Part shown: positions 28,365 through 38,168 of the stretch, piece after piece | Layout: the number at the start of each line of letters is the position of its first letter | Numbering within the stretch: position 1 is the first letter of the stretch | DNA from: Candidatus Nitronereus thalassa | GTDB taxonomy: Bacteria > Nitrospirota > Nitrospiria > Nitrospirales > UBA8639 | Length of the DNA stretch: 64,000 nucleotides | Assembly (NCBI RefSeq): GCF_032191465.1 | Contig: NZ_JAQOUE010000001.1 | Span: 2,945,501 to 3,009,500, forward strand | Direction: 5' to 3' | Notes under the pieces: model-generated | What the model was told of the DNA's origin: nothing | The model's input: only the letters and a program-made list of their open reading frames with translations | Databases searched by the model: none | Translations under genes and position numbers: made by a program

Positions 28365-29825
28365 GTGGCGTCATTTTCCGCGGAGGAAATCTTGTCGGCG
28401 ACTGGGGGTAGATTGATGGCGGGGTCGCTGCAAGCCCGAGTCCGTCGAATATGTACGGATTCTCGAAAGGTGCGTGAGGGGGATCTGTTCGTAGCACTAC
28501 AAGGTGAAACCTTTGATGGTCATCAATTTGTGAAACACGTCGTTGGTTTGGGAGCAAAAGGCGTGATGGTAAGAGAGGCTCACGGAAAGAGGGCGTTGTC
28601 TGTGGTAAAAAAGGCCTCATCTTCTTCCGACAGAAATCTTCCGTTTGTGGTGGGTGTTCGTGATACCACCAGAGCCTATCAAGATGTTGCCTCATTTCAC
28701 CGGAAGCGATTTCAGATTCCTGTGGTGGCCATAACCGGGAGTAACGGAAAAACCACGACGAAAGAAATGGTGGCCAGTACGCTCCGTGAGCGATGGACAA
28801 TCTTGAAGACGGAAGGAAACTTTAACAATCGATTAGGGGTGCCGCACACGCTGCTTCGACTCACGAAACGTCATCAGGTCGCGGTCGTGGAAATGGGCGT
28901 GGATGCGGAAGGGCAAACCAGTAGACTCTGCGAGATCGCTATGCCAACAATTGGAGTGATTACGAATATCGGTCCGGATCACTTAGAGTTTTTTGGCAGT
29001 GTGGAGGGTTCTGCACGGGCCAAGGCGGAACTCCTAACGTGGTTGCCTCATGATGGCGCGGTGGTGCTGAATGCCGATGATCACTTTTATAAATTTTTAC
29101 AATCGCAAGTGCGAAGTCGGGAAATGTCATTTGGTTTGAGCCGGAGTGCTCATGTGTGGGCAAGCCATGTTCAAGCCAAGGGAGCGTGCACAATGTGTCG
29201 TGTGCATCTACGAGGGAAAAAGCATTCCCATAATTTGGCGTTGAATGTACATGGCCATCACAATGTTGCAAATGCCATGGCCGCGGTTGCGGTCGGTCGG
29301 ATTCTTGGGCTGTCCATGAAACACATTGCCTCTGGCCTGGAGAAATTTCGTCCAGCTGCGATGCGTTCTCAAATCAAATCGGTGCATGGTCTGACAATTA
29401 TCGAAGACTGCTACAATGCCAATCCTGCTTCCATGAAAGCCGCCATTACTTTACTCAAGGAGTTGGGTCGTGGACGCCACACCATGGCCGTGGTGGGTGA
29501 CATGTTAGAGTTAGGAAAGGGTGCACGGGCAATGCATCGAGACGTGGGAGCATTTATTGCCGATCAAGGGATTTCATCTTTGTTCGTGTGTGGGGATCTG
29601 GGAGAGGAAATCGCTCGAGGTGCGAAGCTTCGAGGCATGAAGGCGGCTTCGATATTTCGAGCCGGTACTCCAACCAAGGCGGCTGCTCTTCTGAAAGAGA
29701 CTGCACATCCAGGTGCTGTGATCTTGCTCAAGGCTTCGAGAGGAATGCAGTTGGAAAAGGTGCTTGAAGGGTTTTCCCTAAAAAAGAACGTCATTAATAA
29801 ACGTCGTCGTAGAAAGCACGATTAA
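28365..29825 (+). CDS. murF: UDP-MurNAc-tripeptide:D-Ala-D-Ala ligase
   Basis: About 486 residues; P-loop ITGSNGKTTTKE near residue 125 and ENFNNRLG-like GNFNNRLGVP after it, both diagnostic of MurF, plus DCYNANPASM. The start is uncertain: the GTG at 28365 follows AGGAAAG and the murE stop by two bases, while a GTG at 28347 would overlap murE by 16 bases. The C-terminal tail KRRRRKHD is unusually basic. Confidence 0.95.
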   Translation: MASFSAEEILSATGGRLMAGSLQARVRRICTDSRKVREGDLFVALQGETFDGHQFVKHVVGLGAKGVMVREAHGKRALSVVKKASSSSDRNLPFVVGVRDTTRAYQDVASFHRKRFQIPVVAITGSNGKTTTKEMVASTLRERWTILKTEGNFNNRLGVPHTLLRLTKRHQVAVVEMGVDAEGQTSRLCEIAMPTIGVITNIGPDHLEFFGSVEGSARAKAELLTWLPHDGAVVLNADDHFYKFLQSQVRSREMSFGLSRSAHVWASHVQAKGACTMCRVHLRGKKHSHNLALNVHGHHNVANAMAAVAVGRILGLSMKHIASGLEKFRPAAMRSQIKSVHGLTIIEDCYNANPASMKAAITLLKELGRGRHTMAVVGDMLELGKGARAMHRDVGAFIADQGISSLFVCGDLGEEIARGAKLRGMKAASIFRAGTPTKAAALLKETAHPGAVILLKASRGMQLEKVLEGFSLKKNVINKRRRRKHD

Positions 29826-29830
29826 CACAT

Positions 29831-30907
29831 ATGCTCTATCTTTGGCTCTATCCACTTCATACGGAATTCGCGATTTTTAATGTTTTTCGGTACCTCAGTT
29901 TCCGCATCATTTATGCGGCTGTCACGGCGTTCATCATTGCGTTTGTGTTGGCTCCGCCCATGATTCGAAAACTGCAGGAATTGGGCTTGGGTCAGAAGAT
30001 CCGGGAAGAAGGACCGAGTAGTCACCTCACCAAAACCGGTACACCGACCATGGGAGGAATTCTCATCATTTTTGCGGTGCTGATTTCCACGTTTCTTTGG
30101 GCGGATGTGACCAATCTTTATGTGTGGCTCGTCATGCTTTCTATCGTAGGGTTTGGCCTGGTGGGGTTTGTAGACGACTATGTCAAGATTTTGCGTGGTC
30201 GATCCATGGGGCTGAACGCTTGGCAAAAGCTGCTCGCACAAATTGGGGTTGCGTTGGGCATTGGACTGTTCTTTTATTCTTCCCCGGGCTATTCCACGGA
30301 ATTAAGCGTCCCGTTTTTTAAATCCTTCACCCCGGATTTGGGACCCTTTTACATTCCGTTCGCGATTCTCGTGATTGTGGGATGTTCCAATGCCGTGAAC
30401 CTTACCGATGGTCTGGATGGTCTTGCAGTAGGGCCGGTGATTGTCGCATCGATTGCCTATTTGGTGGTGTCTTATGCCGCTGGAAACCGGGTGGTCTCTG
30501 AATATCTCTTAATCCCTTACATCGAGGGGGCGGGTGAATTGTCGGTGCTCATGGCTGCGGTCTTTGGCTCCAGTTTGGGGTTTCTCTGGTTCAATACGTA
30601 CCCTGCTTCAGTTTTTATGGGGGATGTCGGCTCGCTCCCGTTGGGCGCGGCCTTGGGCACGGTCGCGGTAGTGAGCAAACATGAGTTGCTCTTGATTCTT
30701 GTGGGCGGAGTGTTTGTCATGGAAGCCGTCTCCGTCATTTTTCAAGTGGCCTCATTTAAGTCGCGAGGGAAACGAATTTTTCTCATGGCTCCGCTACATC
30801 ACCATTTTGAGATGAAGGGGTGGGAGGAGCCCAAGGTCGTGGTGCGGTTATGGATTGTGGCAATTTTGTTGAGTCTGCTGAGTCTCAGCACATTAAAGCT
30901 TCGTTAA
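29831..30907 (+). CDS. mraY: Phospho-MurNAc-pentapeptide transferase
   Basis: 358-residue polytopic membrane enzyme making lipid I from UDP-MurNAc-pentapeptide and undecaprenyl phosphate. About ten hydrophobic segments, the metal-binding NLTDGLDGL, GFVDDYVKI and the HHHFEMKGW signature are present, all characteristic of MraY. Six bases after murF. Confidence 0.97.
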   Translation: MLYLWLYPLHTEFAIFNVFRYLSFRIIYAAVTAFIIAFVLAPPMIRKLQELGLGQKIREEGPSSHLTKTGTPTMGGILIIFAVLISTFLWADVTNLYVWLVMLSIVGFGLVGFVDDYVKILRGRSMGLNAWQKLLAQIGVALGIGLFFYSSPGYSTELSVPFFKSFTPDLGPFYIPFAILVIVGCSNAVNLTDGLDGLAVGPVIVASIAYLVVSYAAGNRVVSEYLLIPYIEGAGELSVLMAAVFGSSLGFLWFNTYPASVFMGDVGSLPLGAALGTVAVVSKHELLLILVGGVFVMEAVSVIFQVASFKSRGKRIFLMAPLHHHFEMKGWEEPKVVVRLWIVAILLSLLSLSTLKLR

Positions 30908-30911
30908 TTGT

Positions 30912-32384
30912 ATGCCATTATCAACAATTGCGTTCGATTCAAAGCAGAAGGACTCGTTAGCGATGGTCGCAATGTCGGATCGCCAGCAAGCCATGATTAA
31001 TGACTTGCGCGGAAAAGTCGTGGCGGTCGTGGGTCTTGGAAAAAGCGGCCTGGCGGCGGCGCGACTTCTGGATGCCGTTGGCGCTCAGGTGCGTTTGGTT
31101 GATCAGAAGCCGGAATCAGAACTCGTTGATCTTGCAAGTCCTCTCCAACATCTCAACACTCAAATTTTTGGGGGAAACCGTTTTGCTGAGGGGATTCAGC
31201 CTGCGGAATGTGTCGTGTTGAGTCCTGGTGTTCCTCCTTCACTTGAGGCGATCAATCAAGCCAGGATTAAGGGCGTGCCGGTCATTAGTGAAATAGAGTT
31301 GGCTTCCTGGTTCCTCTCGATTCCTCTTGTGGCGGTCACGGGGACAAATGGAAAAAGTACCACGGTATCCCTTCTTGGGAGAATCTTTGAAGAAAGTGGA
31401 CGTCAGGCCTTTGTTGGCGGCAATTTAGGAACACCGCTGAGTGAAGCGGCCTTGACCATGTTCCGCCATGAAGCCAACCATGCGGGTGGCCCCGCTCCTT
31501 ACGATTTGGCTGTGGTCGAAGTGTCTAGCTTTCAATTGGAAACGATTGACCGCTTTTGTCCCCACGTCGCAGTGATCTTGAATGTGACGCCAGATCATTT
31601 GGATCGCCATGCCTCCTTTGCTGACTATATCGCAGCCAAAGGTAGAATTTTTGAGAATCAAACTGCTGATGACTTTGCAGTATTGAATGTTGACGACAAC
31701 CAGCTCCTGCCGTTGCACGAGTCTATCCAAGCCCTGAGCGTGGGGTTCAGCATGAAGGAACGTTTGCCTAATGGAGTGTTTCTGAATGATCCCTTGATCA
31801 TGGCATCGATGAGTGGCCAAACCTATCCCATCATGCCTATTGAGGAAATCCAACTGCTTGGTGCGCACAATGTCGCAAATGTGTTAGCCGCCGTCGCCGT
31901 GGGGTTGCTGTGTGAATGTCCGATTTCCACCATTCGTCGCGCCGTGGGAACCTATCGGGGCCGGGAACATGCGCTGGAACTCGTCAGGAAGAGACAAGGC
32001 GTGATGTTCGTGAATGATTCCAAAGGAACGAATGTTGATGCCACCATTAAAGCGTTGGAAAGTTTCACTCAACCGGTCGTGATCATCCTAGGAGGGAAAG
32101 ATAAGGGGAGTGACTTTACTCAACTTCGTGAGGCGTTGCAGCAGCATGCAAAATCCATTGTGCTTATTGGCGAAGCCTCAGAGTCGATTGCCAAGGCCAT
32201 AATGGGAATTGGAGATATTCGTCAAGCCCAGTCATTGTCGCAGGCCGTGGAACTAGCGTCACACCTAGCGGTGTCGGGTGATGTCGTGCTGCTTTCACCG
32301 GCCTGTGCAAGTTTTGACATGTTTCGTGATTATCTCGACCGTGGTCAACAATTTCGAGATCTTGTGAATGCTTTGCCTGCATGA
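30912..32384 (+). CDS. murD: UDP-MurNAc-L-Ala:D-Glu ligase
   Basis: 490-residue Mur ligase adding D-glutamate. The N-terminal Rossmann strand VAVVGLGKSGLAAARLL is preceded by about 30 extra residues, so the true start may be one of the internal ATGs (30963 or 30972, before SDRQQ). P-loop VTGTNGKSTTV near residue 140, then DSKGTNVDATIKAL and a closing SPACASFDMF, all MurD-like. Confidence 0.95.
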   Translation: MPLSTIAFDSKQKDSLAMVAMSDRQQAMINDLRGKVVAVVGLGKSGLAAARLLDAVGAQVRLVDQKPESELVDLASPLQHLNTQIFGGNRFAEGIQPAECVVLSPGVPPSLEAINQARIKGVPVISEIELASWFLSIPLVAVTGTNGKSTTVSLLGRIFEESGRQAFVGGNLGTPLSEAALTMFRHEANHAGGPAPYDLAVVEVSSFQLETIDRFCPHVAVILNVTPDHLDRHASFADYIAAKGRIFENQTADDFAVLNVDDNQLLPLHESIQALSVGFSMKERLPNGVFLNDPLIMASMSGQTYPIMPIEEIQLLGAHNVANVLAAVAVGLLCECPISTIRRAVGTYRGREHALELVRKRQGVMFVNDSKGTNVDATIKALESFTQPVVIILGGKDKGSDFTQLREALQQHAKSIVLIGEASESIAKAIMGIGDIRQAQSLSQAVELASHLAVSGDVVLLSPACASFDMFRDYLDRGQQFRDLVNALPA

Positions 32385-32399
32385 CGGAGATATTCGCTT

Positions 32400-33572
32400 A
32401 TGAGATCTGGTCGAGGAAGCGCGTTGCAATTGTCGTTGGGGTGGAAATCGAGTTCCGCTAGACGGGGAATGTTTGCGCCAGTTGACCGGACGGTGCTGTT
32501 AATCACCTATCTGTTGTTGCTAATCGGGCTCATAATGGTATTTAGCGCAAGCGGAGTGATGGCCGAATCCCGGTATGGGGATTCCATGTTTTTTCTCAAA
32601 CGGCAGGCGGCGTGGATTGTGCTTGGTCTGTTGGCGCTGCATTGGGTCTCGCGTCAGGATTACGACATGTGGAAGTCCATGACGCCCATTGTGTTATGCC
32701 TGACGATTGGATGTATGGTGTTGGTCCTCATTCCTTCAGTGGGCGCAGAGGTGAACGGGGCCCGACGTTGGTTTCGGATAGCGGGGTTGTCGTTTCAGCC
32801 TGGCGAACTCGCTAAATTGTCGGTGGTCCTTTATCTCGCGTCATTTCTTGTGAGAAGAGAAGACGAGATCAGCAGTTTTTCTCGTGGGGTGTTGGCTCCG
32901 GTCATTGTTGTGGGAGGCCTAGCCGGTCTGGCCTTGCTGGAGCCGGATATGGGGACGGCCGTGGTGTTGGTTTCGATCCTTTTTGGTCTGCTCTTTCTTG
33001 GTGGTGCTCGCCTCACGCATTTAGGTGGCTTAATCCTGAGCGCCTTGCCTGTGGCCTATCTATTGATCATGGAATCCGATTACCGACGCAGGCGGCTCAT
33101 GAGTTTTCTTGATCCCTGGCAAGATCCGCATGATGCCGGATTTCAGCTTACCCAATCGTTTGTGGCGTTGGGCAATGGGGGTTTGGCGGGTGTCGGTCTT
33201 GGTGATGGCCGACAAAAACTTTTCTTCTTACCCGAAGCTCATTCGGATTTTGTGTTGGCATTGGTGGGAGAAGAGTTGGGTTTCTTGGGGACAGGGTTGC
33301 TCATGGTATTATTTGCGGTTCTGTTGGTTCAAGGTTTTCGCATTGCCGGGCGGGCTCCGGATGCTTTTGGGCGGCATTTGGCCAGTGGAGTGACTCTCTT
33401 GCTGGGGATACAGGTGCTTATTAATGCGGGAGTGGTTTCTGGATTGCTGCCAACCAAAGGCCTCACGTTACCTTTAGTGAGTTATGGTGGATCTTCCTTG
33501 GTCATCACTCTCGTTGCGATTGGAATACTGTTGAGTATTTCACGAGAGGATTCAGGGCATCGTGTCGTATAA
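32400..33572 (+). CDS. ftsW: Peptidoglycan glycosyltransferase FtsW
   Basis: 390-residue SEDS protein polymerising lipid II at the septum with FtsI. About ten membrane segments, FSASGVMAE in the first extracytoplasmic segment and the GLTLPLVSYGGSS motif near the end mark FtsW. The first 25 residues are basic and cytoplasmic. Confidence 0.96.
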   Translation: MRSGRGSALQLSLGWKSSSARRGMFAPVDRTVLLITYLLLLIGLIMVFSASGVMAESRYGDSMFFLKRQAAWIVLGLLALHWVSRQDYDMWKSMTPIVLCLTIGCMVLVLIPSVGAEVNGARRWFRIAGLSFQPGELAKLSVVLYLASFLVRREDEISSFSRGVLAPVIVVGGLAGLALLEPDMGTAVVLVSILFGLLFLGGARLTHLGGLILSALPVAYLLIMESDYRRRRLMSFLDPWQDPHDAGFQLTQSFVALGNGGLAGVGLGDGRQKLFFLPEAHSDFVLALVGEELGFLGTGLLMVLFAVLLVQGFRIAGRAPDAFGRHLASGVTLLLGIQVLINAGVVSGLLPTKGLTLPLVSYGGSSLVITLVAIGILLSISREDSGHRVV

Positions 33573-33602
33573 AATAATGGACTCAATGCGAAAACAGGTG
33601 GA

Positions 33603-34682
33603 ATGAACGTGGTCATTGCAGCAGGGGGAACGGGCGGACATTTTTATCCAGCGATTGCGTTGGCTGAAGAGTTTCGGCGACAGAACCCTCGTACCTCAGT
33701 CACACTCATTGGCACCGGACGCGCGTTGGAGCAAATGATGATGGGGGAAACCAATATCAACATTGAGCCACTTCAGGTACAGGGGATAGTCGGGAAAGGA
33801 CTCGTGGCTTCCTTGCGAGGGTTGCTGCTGGTTCCGAGTGCGATTTGGAAAGCCATGCAGTTCTTGCGGGTGCAGCGCGCTGATCTGGTTATTGGCACTG
33901 GTGGGTATACGAGCCCCCCGGTGGTGATAGCCGCATGGTTGTTAGGAATTAAGCGCGTTCTGTTGGAGCCGAATGCCATTCCCGGGTTGGCCAATCGTGT
34001 ATTAGGACCGTTGGCTCATCGCGTGTTTGTCTCCTTTGAGCATGCGCGATCCTATTTTAATCCTGAAAAGGTCAAGCTGGTAGGGGCTCCGATTCGAAAG
34101 GCCTTTGTAGATCCACCACCGGTGGCTCATTCAGGTGAAATTAAGACGTTGTTGGTGTGTGGGGGCAGTCAGGGCGCCACAGCCATCAATACAGCCACGA
34201 TCGAGGCGGTGAAGCAATCAGATCGTCTTCGCACGGAATTGCAAATCATTCATCAAACCGGCATGGCGGATTTAGGCCGTGTACAAAAAGCTTATGAGCA
34301 CGTTGATGCTCGAGCGGAAGTTGTTCCCTTTATCAAGGATATGCCCAAAACATTACGCGATGCCGATTTGGTGATTTCCCGATGCGGTGCACTCACCTTG
34401 GCTGAAATTTCTGCTTGTGGAAAGCCGGCCGTGTTGATTCCATATCCAGCTGCAACCCATGGGCATCAAGAACACAATGCGCGGGTTGTTGAGCAAGCGG
34501 GGGCTGGAGTGATGTTGCTCCAGTCAGAATTAACAGGCTCACGATTAGCTGAAGTCATAGAATCATTGATCGACAATCAAGAAAAAGTTCGTTCGATGGC
34601 CCAGGAAAGTTTGGCCTTACGGAAGATCGATTCGGCGGAAGCCACGGTTCGGGAATGTGCGGAATTGGTCGCGAGTCCCTAA
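33603..34682 (+). CDS. murG: Lipid II synthase MurG
   Basis: 359-residue GT-B glycosyltransferase adding GlcNAc to lipid I on the inner membrane face. It shows AAGGTGGHFYPAIALAEE at the N-terminus, GTGGYTSPP, the second glycine loop VCGGSQGA and RCGALTLAEI with HGHQEHNA, the UDP-GlcNAc-binding part. Confidence 0.97.
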   Translation: MNVVIAAGGTGGHFYPAIALAEEFRRQNPRTSVTLIGTGRALEQMMMGETNINIEPLQVQGIVGKGLVASLRGLLLVPSAIWKAMQFLRVQRADLVIGTGGYTSPPVVIAAWLLGIKRVLLEPNAIPGLANRVLGPLAHRVFVSFEHARSYFNPEKVKLVGAPIRKAFVDPPPVAHSGEIKTLLVCGGSQGATAINTATIEAVKQSDRLRTELQIIHQTGMADLGRVQKAYEHVDARAEVVPFIKDMPKTLRDADLVISRCGALTLAEISACGKPAVLIPYPAATHGHQEHNARVVEQAGAGVMLLQSELTGSRLAEVIESLIDNQEKVRSMAQESLALRKIDSAEATVRECAELVASP

Positions 34683-34748
34683 AAAACTAACAGTGCATGA
34701 TCGACAAATTACCAGATACGAAATCCTAGATACGAACAACGAAAAAAC
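34683..34748. repeat. Spacer with duplicated AGATACGAA between murG and murC
   Basis: AGATACGAA occurs at 34714-34722 and 34728-34736 in an A-rich, low-complexity 66-base gap with no gene. Most dcw genes here are nearly contiguous, so the gap stands out; see the similar murB-ddl spacer. Confidence 0.5.
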
Positions 34749-36128
34749 ATGTTTAGAAAGACTCAGCATATTCACCTTGTCGGAATTGGTGGCAGTGGCA
34801 TGAGCGGCATAGCCGAGGTGCTGTTGACCTTGGGGTATAAGGTTACTGGCTCTGATCTGGCGCAGTCCGATACCACGCGCAGGCTAGAAAGTTTGGGCGG
34901 AAAAATCTTTATTGGTCATGAGGCCTCTCATGTGGAGGGAGCACAGGTCGTGGTCATTTCTTCCGCGGTTGAACTCACGAATCCAGAAGTCTTGGCTGCG
35001 CGAGCCAATGTCGTACCGGTCATCCCGCGTGCGGAAATGCTGGCTGAGCTCATGAGGTTAAAGTTTGGGGTAGCCATTGCTGGGGCGCATGGCAAGACCA
35101 CTACGACCTCATTAGTGGCCTCCGTCTTAGCTCATGCGGGGCTGGACCCCACGTTTGTGGTGGGGGGGAAAGTGAATGCGATGGGGACCCATGCGCGGTT
35201 GGGGCGAAGCGATTTGCTCATTGCCGAAGCCGACGAGAGCGATGGATCGTTTCTCAGATTATCACCCTCGATTGCGGTCGTGACAAATATTGATCGAGAG
35301 CATCTGAATCACTATGGGACGATGGAGAACTTAGAAACGGCCTTTTTAGAGTTTGCGAACAAAGTGCCGTTTTATGGGGTAGCCATTTTATGCAGCGATG
35401 ATCCGTGCTTGCGTACGTTTTTCCCCAAGATGGTGAAACGGTACCTGACATATGGGCTGAATGAAATGGCTGATCAGATTCAACCTGATGTGTTTGCCAC
35501 GGATGTGGATATTACTGGGCGAATCAGTAATTTTCGAGCCTATTTCCGTGGGAAAAAGTTGGGCCCATTTCGGCTGAACATTCCTGGTCGGCATAATGTG
35601 TCCAATGCGTTGGCGGCTATCGCCGTGGGATTGGAATTGGATGTGCCTGTGGATTTGATCCGTAAGGGCTTGGCTTCTTTTGCTGGCGTGGAGCGAAGGT
35701 TCCATATTCGAGGAGAAAAGACTGGCATTGTGGTGGTCGATGATTATGGGCATCACCCGACAGAGATTCGCTGTACGATTGCTGCCGCAAAAACTGCATG
35801 GCCAGGTCGGGTGATCGTATTGTTTCAGCCGCATCGCTATTCTCGTACCAAAGATCTGGCTCAGGAATTTGCCGAGGCTTTTGAACAAGCCGATGTCGTC
35901 TATGTCACAGACATTTACTCTGCCGGAGAAACTCCCATTCCCGGAGTGACAGGCGAAGGGTTGGTTCAGCGCATTCAATCGACCGGACATCCTTCCGTAA
36001 CCTGGGTCGAAAAGAAAGAGGAGTTGGTCCATCATCTTATGCCGACTTTGTGTGCTGGAGATGTCGTGCTGACCCTTGGAGCCGGAGATATTTGGAAAGT
36101 GGGCAAGGAAATAATGGAGTGCCTGTGA
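34749..36128 (+). CDS. murC: UDP-MurNAc:L-alanine ligase
   Basis: 459-residue Mur ligase for the first stem-peptide residue. HLVGIGGSGMSGIAEVL at the N-terminus, P-loop AGAHGKTTTTSLVA near residue 113, DYGHHPTEI and the FQPHRYSRTK signature are all MurC hallmarks. Its stop overlaps the murB start by GTGA. Confidence 0.97.
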   Translation: MFRKTQHIHLVGIGGSGMSGIAEVLLTLGYKVTGSDLAQSDTTRRLESLGGKIFIGHEASHVEGAQVVVISSAVELTNPEVLAARANVVPVIPRAEMLAELMRLKFGVAIAGAHGKTTTTSLVASVLAHAGLDPTFVVGGKVNAMGTHARLGRSDLLIAEADESDGSFLRLSPSIAVVTNIDREHLNHYGTMENLETAFLEFANKVPFYGVAILCSDDPCLRTFFPKMVKRYLTYGLNEMADQIQPDVFATDVDITGRISNFRAYFRGKKLGPFRLNIPGRHNVSNALAAIAVGLELDVPVDLIRKGLASFAGVERRFHIRGEKTGIVVVDDYGHHPTEIRCTIAAAKTAWPGRVIVLFQPHRYSRTKDLAQEFAEAFEQADVVYVTDIYSAGETPIPGVTGEGLVQRIQSTGHPSVTWVEKKEELVHHLMPTLCAGDVVLTLGAGDIWKVGKEIMECL

Positions 36129-37090
36129 ACACACTTATGACGCGTCTTCCAGACAATGCGAGGTCTCATCTGAAGCCGAGTATGATCAAGCACCATGATT
36201 TAATAACGGCGGTTCGAGAGATTCGTGGGACTGTCACGTTTGATGCTTCACTTCGTGAACTCACGACCCTTCGCATAGGTGGGCAAGCCGATGCGCTCGT
36301 TGTGCCTGAGGATATAGAAGATGTCAGGCGGTTGGTGGCGCAAGCCTATACCGCGCAAGTCCCGCTCTTCGTCTTAGGCGGAACGAATGTGCTTATCCGA
36401 GATGGAGGCATTCGGGGCATTGTCGTGAGTCTGTCCAAGTTGACGACTATAAAAGTGGAAGGAGATGAATCCACCGTGGTGTATGCCGGAGCGGGCGTGC
36501 GTATGCCGACGTTGCTGGGATTTGCCGGAGGACAATCGTTATCTGGATTGGAATGGGCAGCTGGAATACCTGGGACCGTCGGAGGGGCCGTGGTCATGAA
36601 TGCCGGAACCCACCTTGGTGAGATGAAAGATTGCTTGCAAGCCATTCAACTCGTGAATTCGGAAGGCCGTATGGTGGTGTATCCTGCTTCGACATTAGCG
36701 TTCTCGTATCGGAAGGCGAATGTTCCCGAGGGAATTGTCGTCGGCGCGTGGTTGCAACTCACTCGATCTGCCCAAGCGAAAGTCGAGTCGGCCACCAAAT
36801 CCTATTTGCAGTATCGAAAGAACACGCAGCCGTTGACGCAACCCAATGCGGGTTCCGTGTTTAAGAATCCACCAAAAATGTCAGCGGGTCAGTTGATTGA
36901 AGAGGCGGGATTGAAAGGGTTGAGGATCGGGGATGCACAAATATCCTCCAAGCACGGGAATTTCATCGTCAATCTCGGGAATGCCAGGGCCATGGATGCC
37001 ATCTTGCTGATCAAAAAAATTCAACAGGATGTGTTTCATCGAACCGGCATCATGTTGGAATTGGAATGGAAGATCGTGGGAGAAGGATGA
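36125..37090 (+). CDS. murB: UDP-N-acetylenolpyruvoylglucosamine reductase
   Basis: FAD-dependent reductase making UDP-MurNAc. FAD-binding VLGGTNVLIRDGG, GLEWAAGIPGTVGGAV and the SAGQLIEEAGLKG plus GNFIVNLGNA segments are present; it is a type with the Tyr-containing loop around SYRKANVPEG. The GTG at 36125 overlaps the murC stop and follows GGAGTG; this gives 321 residues. A longer open frame starts inside murC. Confidence 0.96.
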   Translation: MNTLMTRLPDNARSHLKPSMIKHHDLITAVREIRGTVTFDASLRELTTLRIGGQADALVVPEDIEDVRRLVAQAYTAQVPLFVLGGTNVLIRDGGIRGIVVSLSKLTTIKVEGDESTVVYAGAGVRMPTLLGFAGGQSLSGLEWAAGIPGTVGGAVVMNAGTHLGEMKDCLQAIQLVNSEGRMVVYPASTLAFSYRKANVPEGIVVGAWLQLTRSAQAKVESATKSYLQYRKNTQPLTQPNAGSVFKNPPKMSAGQLIEEAGLKGLRIGDAQISSKHGNFIVNLGNARAMDAILLIKKIQQDVFHRTGIMLELEWKIVGEG

Positions 37091-37208
37091 ACGGAACGAT
37101 CGCTGGTGGAGAAAAATTCACATCTTGTTCTTTGTTTCTCGGGATTTGTTTTTTACGAGCGAGGAGCGACGAGCAACCAGCAACCCTTTCCGCTTTACGG
37201 AAATACAT
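37091..37208. other. Low-complexity spacer between murB and ddl
   Basis: 118 bases with a T-rich part then an iterated GAGCGA/GACGAGCAACC-like run (37156-37190). The ddl frame stays open through it but the encoded residues are not Ddl-like. Together with the murG-murC gap, it looks like filler derived from degenerate GA/AC repeats. Confidence 0.45.
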
Positions 37209-38168
37209 ATGCCAATAACCAAAACCCACATCGGAGTTCTCATGGGAGGCGCTTCCACGGAACGAGAGATTTCGCTCAAAACGGGAAAGGCAATCCATGC
37301 CGCACTGACGCGTCGCGGGTATCGGGCGACGATGATCGATGTGGATCCCTCATTGCCTTGGGCGCTAAAGAAAAAAAAGATTGCGGTGGCGTTTCTCGCG
37401 CTGCATGGCCCCGGGGGCGAGGATGGAACGGTCCAGGGATTGTTGGATGTGCTGGGTATTCCGTACACCGGATCTGGGGTTCGGGCAAGTGCGGTGGGTA
37501 TGGATAAGGCGATGACCAAGGTCGTAGTAGAGCGAGAAGGTGTTCCTGTGGCTCCTGGAATCACCATTCGAAAGGGCCAAGGGACCGTAGCTCCTAAAAA
37601 TCTACGATGGCCTCTGGTGGTGAAGCCGGTCGATCAAGGGTCAACGGTGGGAGTGTCCATTGTGCATACACCCCAACAGTGGGCGAGTGCGGTTCGCCGT
37701 GCTCGTCGGCAAGGTTCAACTATTGTAGTGGAGTCATTCATTAAAGGGCGAGAACTGGCGGTCTCGGTGTTGGATGGGAAGGCCCTTCCTACTGTAGAAA
37801 TTGTGGCGCCTGGCGGGTTCTATGACTATGCCGCCAAATATGAAAAATCCGAGACCCGGTATTTGTGCCCTGCCCCGATCACCAAGGTCCAAGATCGTCA
37901 GGTGAAGGAGTTTGCGGTTCGATCTTATCAAGCCTTGGGGTGTCAGGGGGCGGCTCGCGTAGATTTTCGTCTTAATTCGGCGGGACGACCGTTTTTCCTT
38001 GAGATCAATACGATTCCCGGTATGACGGAACGAAGCCTGTTGCCTATGGCAGCCGCAAAAGCCGGATTGAGTTATGAATCGTTGGCTGAGCGAATTCTTG
38101 AATCAGCTCTAAAAGGCCACACCGCTAAGAAGGGAAAGTCTTCCCAACCAAAGGGAAAGCCTCGATGA
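37209..38168 (+). CDS. ddl: D-alanine--D-alanine ligase
   Basis: 319-residue ATP-grasp enzyme making the D-Ala-D-Ala dipeptide for MurF. GVLMGGASTEREISL at the start, FLALHGPGGEDGTVQG, the ATP-grasp lysine segment WPLVVKPVDQGSTVGVS and EINTIPGMTERSL at the end define it. The ATG at 37209 begins just before the first strand. The C-terminal tail is Lys/Pro-rich. Overlaps ftsQ by four bases. Confidence 0.97.
   Translation: MPITKTHIGVLMGGASTEREISLKTGKAIHAALTRRGYRATMIDVDPSLPWALKKKKIAVAFLALHGPGGEDGTVQGLLDVLGIPYTGSGVRASAVGMDKAMTKVVVEREGVPVAPGITIRKGQGTVAPKNLRWPLVVKPVDQGSTVGVSIVHTPQQWASAVRRARRQGSTIVVESFIKGRELAVSVLDGKALPTVEIVAPGGFYDYAAKYEKSETRYLCPAPITKVQDRQVKEFAVRSYQALGCQGAARVDFRLNSAGRPFFLEINTIPGMTERSLLPMAAAKAGLSYESLAERILESALKGHTAKKGKSSQPKGKPR

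Noticed and set aside
35388-36134. 248-residue open frame antisense to murC
   Set aside because: It lies wholly opposite a clear murC gene, has no ribosome-binding site and no recognisable domain; it is a by-product of codon bias.
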